A stretch of DNA of 64,000 bases from Heterobilharzia americana (taxonomy: Eukaryota > Platyhelminthes > Trematoda > Strigeidida > Schistosomatidae): NCBI GenBank assembly GCA_944470555.2, contig OX104134.1:11201248-11265247 (forward strand), read 5' to 3'. The position numbers and the translations under genes were made by a program. Each line of letters opens with the position of its first letter. Within the stretch, counting starts at the first letter, position 1. Positions 58,381-64,000 of this stretch are shown here, one piece after another. The notes under the pieces were generated by a model. The model saw only the letters and a list, made by a program, of their open reading frames with translations. It was not told where the DNA came from and did no database searches.

Positions 58381-60450
58381 CTATAATCACTTTTTGTGCG
58401 ACTAGTACAGTTTTTACATTGTTGCTTGTATTACCTTGTCTTTGATTGGACCGGTCTCTGTCAGTTTCCGCGCAGAAGCCTATATGCCGACAGAGACTGA
58501 TCAATTCGGTCCAGTCAGTGACGGAACGATATAAGCAATAACATAGTAACCCATAAAGACGTACATGTATTACCATTAGGCAGATGTCGACTTCTGAAAT
58601 ATTCCTCTCGGACGTAGTGATGGTGAGTTTACCATTTATTAGCACTTACTGGCAATAAATATTCGTAATCCTTCTGAAAATTATAAACGCTAATAGAATT
58701 TAGTTCACTCAGTGAATTAAAAACACTTTCAATGATATATTAAACATTAGAAGAAGAAAACTGAATTCTCGGCAGAAGGGTGGGTAACATTTAGTAAACA
58801 TCTATGTAGACGGCTTCCGTATACTGAATAACTAGGTAAGCGGTAACAATGACTGATATTTTCAGTAGACGCTTCTGTATGGTTATAGCCTATGGATAGT
58901 TGTCTTATTCTGATTAAACCCAAATATTTAATGCATTATATTTGAGTGAAGATGTCGTAATTTGTCGAAAATATATGGCCTGTTTCTCATGAATTTCTGC
59001 TTAGATAACAACAGATGCACGGAGGTTGTTGGTAAATTTTTAGCCTTTCACAAGGCCACAGATTTTTGCAGAATTGCTTTGTTTGTAATTGGGAAATACA
59101 AATTAATTGGTTTGTAGTGCTTAAGATTATTATGCTTGTTTCGCTCAAAGTATTTGGTGCGGTGTGTGAGATTTCATTAAATATAGTTATGTGCTCATGC
59201 AATGACTCACAGTTTAACAGATTTCATGATGGCCAATTTCTTCCTGAATTATGGATTCAGTTAGCAGCTTTTTGCAGTGTGCTTGAATTTCATCATAAGG
59301 ATAATGTTAGTTGGTGTGTTTGATTTATATAAATTTACCTACATAAGTATGGAAATGCAATGTTCCATCATTTCTTCGGAATACCAATAATCTTAATAAG
59401 CGCCAAACCTACGTGTTTAACATTACTTAAAAGTTGTTTCTTGTCCTAAAGAGGTAAATTACGGTTTGAAGTTTTATTAAAGATAATCCATATATTCATT
59501 TCCACAATGATCACATAGTAGATGGTATGATTAAAATGCAAGTAAAAATTCACTTGTGCTAAAAGACAAGTACATCTAGAGATATTAATATCGCAGGAGG
59601 CGATATCTAGACAATGTAACAGTAAGGTGTATGAACTTTCAAAGCTGAATACAACAATATTTAGATTCGTTTTTTACATAGCACTATAAAAACAACCTGA
59701 TAGAATATTAAGAAAACAATCTTTAAATTGAAAGTTTATAGAAATAAAAGTAATAGTCAGATATGAAGACGGCTGACACATAAAATAAACAAGTCAGCTT
59801 GGTAAACCTTCACTGAAAGCAGTAATTAGTACCCATCATGTTACACTTGACCACTGTAACAGAAATCGATTTGTTTTCAGGTTAGTTCAAAAAGAAGGAA
59901 TTAATCGCAAAATGGAGAATAAATACAACGGGCAACACTAATTTACGGAACTCATTGATTTATACAAAGGTAAAACAGGGTCAGCAAACTGATAAAAAGT
60001 CAGTGGTTGGTACATATATATTGTGTAAGTAGGCTGGTAGGGCTGAAAATTCGACATGATCAAAGTATACATGCAAATAAAATGAATACCCAAAATAAGA
60101 AGTAAAATAGGTTAGCATGGAATTATAACTTCAGTTTTCCATCCGAAACTAGAGTAAGAACCCTCAGAAGGCGTCATGACAATATTCGTATGAGTCTAAT
60201 AGTCGTAGCATGTATATGATTAGGAGAAAACACAACCACATAGAAAACTCTATAGCAGTCTAAGATAATTAATTTAGAGCTTCACAGTTAGAGATAACAT
60301 AGTTCAAAAAAGATTACTTCATTCACTTGCATTTTATTTAGAATTCTTATTGCCATTTGTCAAAGCAAGCTCGTAAAGATATCATCAATGAGAGGTAACC
60401 TTTTAAGTACTATAGGAGAATACAGTAAATGTTTAATGCATGAACTGTAT

Positions 60451-60453
<3 letters not shown>
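58381..60453. other. No gene seen
   Basis: Opposing frames at 58987-59323 overlap and have no motif. No repeat is recognised apart from the small hairpin at 58455-58510. Confidence 0.45.

Positions 60454-60507
<54 letters not shown>
60454..60507. repeat. (TA)27 microsatellite
   Basis: Perfect AT/TA tract of 54 bases. Confidence 0.98.
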
Positions 60508-60510
<3 letters not shown>

Positions 60511-61059
60511 ACATAAAATAATAGTCTGTGTGGCTTTCAGCAAAGCAAGGCTACCACAGAAGATACATAAGACAGTTGATCTGGGTTTCTACTACAGCAG
60601 TATCTGAAGTTCAACTTGCTCATCGATATAAGGAAATAAACCATAAAGTTTTAGCTGGAGTATCTAAAGTCACTAGTTGTATAAGCGATAAGAGGAAGTG
60701 ACTCCTTCTGAAACCAAAATTCAAAAAGTTCATACAAGGTTTAAGATGACTGAAAATTTTGAAATGTTGCTCACAAACAGTTCATTGTACTGAAAAGCTT
60801 TCTCAACTTCGCAGTTTTTATTACATCTTTTTAGGATTCAGCAGGGTTTCTAGCTTAATTTAGCTTACCAAACTTCTACGTGCACAATATTGATTAGGCA
60901 GTTTACAGTCAGAAATGCTTTGGACCTTGAGCTAAGCAAAACAAAAGCCACCGAACTATTTTTGAATTCATCATCTTTTCTATTGCTTGTGAACAACTGG
61001 TAAGATGCTTTTGTTCATATAAGTGTAAAGCCTCGGAGCAAAGGAAACATGTGATTTCA

Positions 61060-61135
61060 TATTAGGGTTTTTTATTTGATATAACACAATAACAGATACT
61101 GTGTCACTGTGCGTTATATCAGATAAACAAATCTA
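61060..61135 (+). repeat. Outer-end fragment of the foldback repeat family
   Basis: It contains ACTGTGTCACTGTGCG followed by TTATATCAGATAAACAAATC, like the outer end of the right foldback arm. Very short, so the assignment is uncertain. Confidence 0.35.
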
Positions 61136-61249
61136 ATGCAGAAGACCACTTTGGATTTGGAATTGCTTGTTATTCTTATTTCTGAACTGCATTGGTTTCC
61201 CTTTGTTAACATATGGTATTTTGAACGGTAATTTAGTGGAGATAGCTTC

Positions 61250-61400
61250 GGGGTCTGAAGTTCGGGAATCGTCCTTGTGCGAACTTCACAGACCCAGAGG
61301 CCAGTCACTAATTGTTCGTACTTTTAATGTACTCACAAATGCGAGACCGAGGGAGAACACAATAGCATAGTCAGATGGAATAGTATGTTTGCGAGGTCGT
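61250..61400 (+). mobile_element. Possible 5' endonuclease start of a non-LTR element
   Basis: A short frame contains RGQSLIVRTFNVLTNARPRE, which resembles the first strand of the endonuclease domain of non-LTR elements (a FNVRTL-like motif). The frame then breaks. The following 61400-61900 is GC-richer than its surroundings and repeat-like, but unassigned. Confidence 0.35.
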
Positions 61401-61979
61401 GCCAAAATACCGATGCGTTCCGACTAGCCGGCTAGAGGATCGATTGAGAGCAGTGTAACGTAACTTGACAACATACCGAATGGCATGGATGCTTGGCCAT
61501 GTGTCTTCAGCTTAGCGAGTTCGATAAAACTAGAAAGGTCAGCATCACTGTTGAATCTCGTCGAACCCTAAGTTATTGATTTTAGGGAATTATGTGGCGC
61601 TGCAGATCACTCCCACCCTAGTGGGTTTGTAGGGACCTTAAGAAAATATCAGTTGGCAGTAAGAACCCAGTGGTTTCACCACTAGTAAACCTCTCCCGAA
61701 AGGCTCACAGAGAGGAGTAACCCCTGTTGTCTGAAATTATACTGGGCTGTCGTTCCGAAAGAAAAATGAAATTATGCGCCTATTGCCACCCTCAGTGCTC
61801 GTTGCACCTGGAATAGAAAAAAAGTCTTTACTACCACGAAGACGTTTTGCGAAAATCAGAAACATTTATGCGCCATATGTGGAAAGAATTGACGTTTAAA
61901 ATGTTTTCCCGAAAAAGGTATGAGTACATGGAAATTTGAAAGTCAAAATAGTTGGCTCAATTTTACTCACACCATTCAG

Positions 61980-64000
61980 CTGATTAAATCTGTAGGTAAT
62001 CCGAGAACCTGATGGTTCCACTTGATCGTGTTTCAGGTTGCGCAGGTGATTGTTGTATCTGCTCATCATTAGGCATATTGTCAAGAATTTCGACTACCGG
62101 TCCATTTGCCGGTTGGTTATAGTGACCTAAAATGTTACCTATGATGGGATCACCCTCAGAGTAAGCTGGTTTCGAACGGTCGATACTAACGAAATTTTAA
62201 CCTCCGTTTCGTTCCACTAAGTGGAATTTTTCGTGCTGCTTGATGACCTTGAATGGTCTATCATTAGGTGGTTCAAGTGGTTGACGAACGGCATTGTCGC
62301 TCAAGAAAACACGCGAAATCCTTCGTGAAATGGAATGAACGAAGACGTCATCTGTTTGGGGTTAACAGGAGTGAGCCTAACTGAACCCGTTGCATTTGTA
62401 GGCCTGGTAACATAAAGTGTCCCACCAAACACATTTGTGAAAGTTGATGGGGAAACGAACTCACCTGGAAGATCAAGAGTAGTCTCGCAGACGAGTTCTG
62501 AAGGAGTGTACTCGGCCTTAGCTTTCAACGCATTCCGGATACCCAGTACGACTAGACCCAGGGCCTCGGTCCACTGAGGTATGTTTGGGGCTGAAAAGGA
62601 TCCATCTTTCGTGGAAAAAAAGCAACAATTTCGTAGTAATATCCTTAATGGGTATTGCTTCTGTCCATCTCGTAAGATGATCCATGCATGTGAAAGGCAA
62701 ATGCGTCCATTAGATTCTATCAAAGGCCTACAATATGGACATGGTCGAAAGGCATGCCTAGGACTAAGAGAGAACCTAAAGGGCTTTTTGTGTGTAGTGT
62801 GACTACGCTTTTGACAAGCAACGCACGATGAAACTCACTTTTTAACGTCGCTGTTCACTGTGAACCAGCAGAAACGTTGTGTGATAAACCTGACGGCGAC
62901 AGGTACACCTGGGTGGAACAGTTTGTGCAACGTGTTGAAGGAGTTGTGCCGATATCTCCGGGAACTATTTGGCGTGGTTGACTAGCGGATACGCCGCATA
63001 AAACTGTATCTTTGCCTGGTCCTAGTGGACACAGTTTTAGCCTGGGAGTTGTGGGCGACAACTTATGGTCCAGTGCAAAATCTTTTTGAGACCGAGCTAC
63101 TTCAGCAACATGAACAACTTTGATATGGTTTATCTAAGCTATTCGAGACAATGCTATGGCTACGGAGTTATCTGCCCGAGATATGTAGCAGACATCTAAC
63201 GTCAACTGGGAAATGTACTGCAGTTGTCACGACTCACGTGAGTAGTACTTATCAAATACTGAGCCAAGAGAGAAGGTTAACATTTTGCGGTCTGTGAAAG
63301 TGATGAAGTCACGGCTTTCAACCGAATGTCGAAAATGTAGCACAGAACAATATATAGTAAAGAGTTCCCTAAAAATGTACCGTATATTGTTTCTGCCTCC
63401 TTGCGGCTGCCTCTAGAAAAGGGCTTGATGCTTTCGCCGGCTGTCAGTCAACTGTTGTAAGCTTATCCGACTGCTGAGCCAGATACATCAACAGCGATCC
63501 TCAAGCGAGCATCGAGGAGGCAGTGCATGAGAATGGTCGCATTCAAGATAATTTCAGTGACTTTACAGAAATCAAGTTTAGCCACGTTGTCCAGAGACAA
63601 GTACTTCGTAGCCCCTCGAAGTAATCTGTGAGTGATCCTAAAACAGAGGAAGATTTGGGGATAAACCTTACGTAATAACTTGCCAGGCTACTGGAAGTGA
63701 CAGGGTGCTTTACATTGGTCGGCCCTGGATGTTGCATGATGGACCTCACTTAATCTCTCAATGGGCGAATACCTTTGTTGTCAAAAGTATACCTAATGAA
63801 TCTGAGCGATTCAACTCCTACTTCACACCTTTGCACGTTGGCTGTGATGCCATGCTTACTCAAACTGCCAAGTGTGAGGTGCAGACGCTCAAGGGGAATT
63901 TTCTTATCTGGACCCGCAATGAGACAGCCATAGATGCATACGTGGACAAAACCCAAACCTCAGGAGACATCGTCCATGAAGCGTCGGGGTGTTTGTGCTG
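61980..64000 (-). mobile_element. Degenerate Ty3/gypsy-type LTR retrotransposon, pol region, runs off right edge
   Basis: Read on the - strand from the right edge, the pol order is clear. A reverse transcriptase end lies at 63956-63750 with LIAGPDKK and NKGIRPL; the YxDD box region reads CIYGCLIA, so both catalytic aspartates are gone. A connection region with ASYYVRFIPKSSSVLGSL is at about 63745-63545. An integrase HHCC-type segment with LFHPGVPVAVRFITQRF lies near 62945-62840 and is broken by a stop. An integrase core piece with LTRWTEAIPI is near 62690, then WTEALGLVVLGIRNALKAKA at about 62575-62515. A tail with RPFKVIKQHEKFHLV and VSIDRSKPAY is near 62260-62180. Frames change several times, so this copy is dead. 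It is described only as found. Confidence 0.85.

Noticed and set aside
58987..59323. Two opposing frames of 71 and 85 codons
   Set aside because: Both look equally plausible, overlap each other, and neither has splice or motif support.

Overview
This window looks like nuclear DNA of a parasitic flatworm, most likely a Schistosoma-type blood fluke. The DNA is AT-rich, with long introns that have GT-AG ends and are full of decayed retrotransposons. It also carries tRNA-derived SINE-like repeats and six long (TA)n microsatellites. No bacterial-style operons, rRNA, CRISPR arrays or clean tRNA genes are visible. The genus is an inference from overall character; I could not run a search.

Three sets of protein-coding exons on the + strand are well supported. 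(1) An FHA-domain protein starts at 8453. Its FHA domain is split by an intron of about 21 kb, and further exons lie at 29572-30264, 32049-32489 and 34206-34621. Its 3' end was not found. (2) Two exons at 37806-37993 and 39001-39204 encode the C-terminal end of a MutS-homologue mismatch-repair protein (MSH6/MSH3-like), followed by polyadenylation signals. Its ATPase core and N-terminus are not visible in the window. (3) A complete four-exon transgelin/SM22-like muscle protein of 190 residues spans 47663-57614. It has one calponin-homology domain and one calponin-like repeat. Two further exon-like open stretches at 57042-57243 and 57920-58087 lie on the same strand within and just after this gene and are unexplained.

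The rest is mainly intron and intergenic DNA. It contains fragments of non-LTR retrotransposons (11300-11570, 23740-23935, 24265-25830, 53440-53990, perhaps 61250-61400). A degenerate Ty3/gypsy-type LTR element on the - strand runs off the right edge (about 61980-64000). One interspersed repeat family, possibly Penelope-like, has at least seven fragments, two of which form a near-perfect inverted pair at 15708-17509. There are also several families of short SINE-like or foldback repeats.

The most notable anomalies are: the interval 34622-37805, where one gene loses its 3' end and another lacks its 5' end; the foldback at 15.7-17.5 kb; the hidden exon-like stretches interleaved with the transgelin gene; and the frame break inside the third FHA-gene exon. 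I found no convincing novel multi-gene system. The genes do not form a shared pathway: they are a putative phosphopeptide-binding protein, a DNA-repair protein fragment and a cytoskeletal protein.
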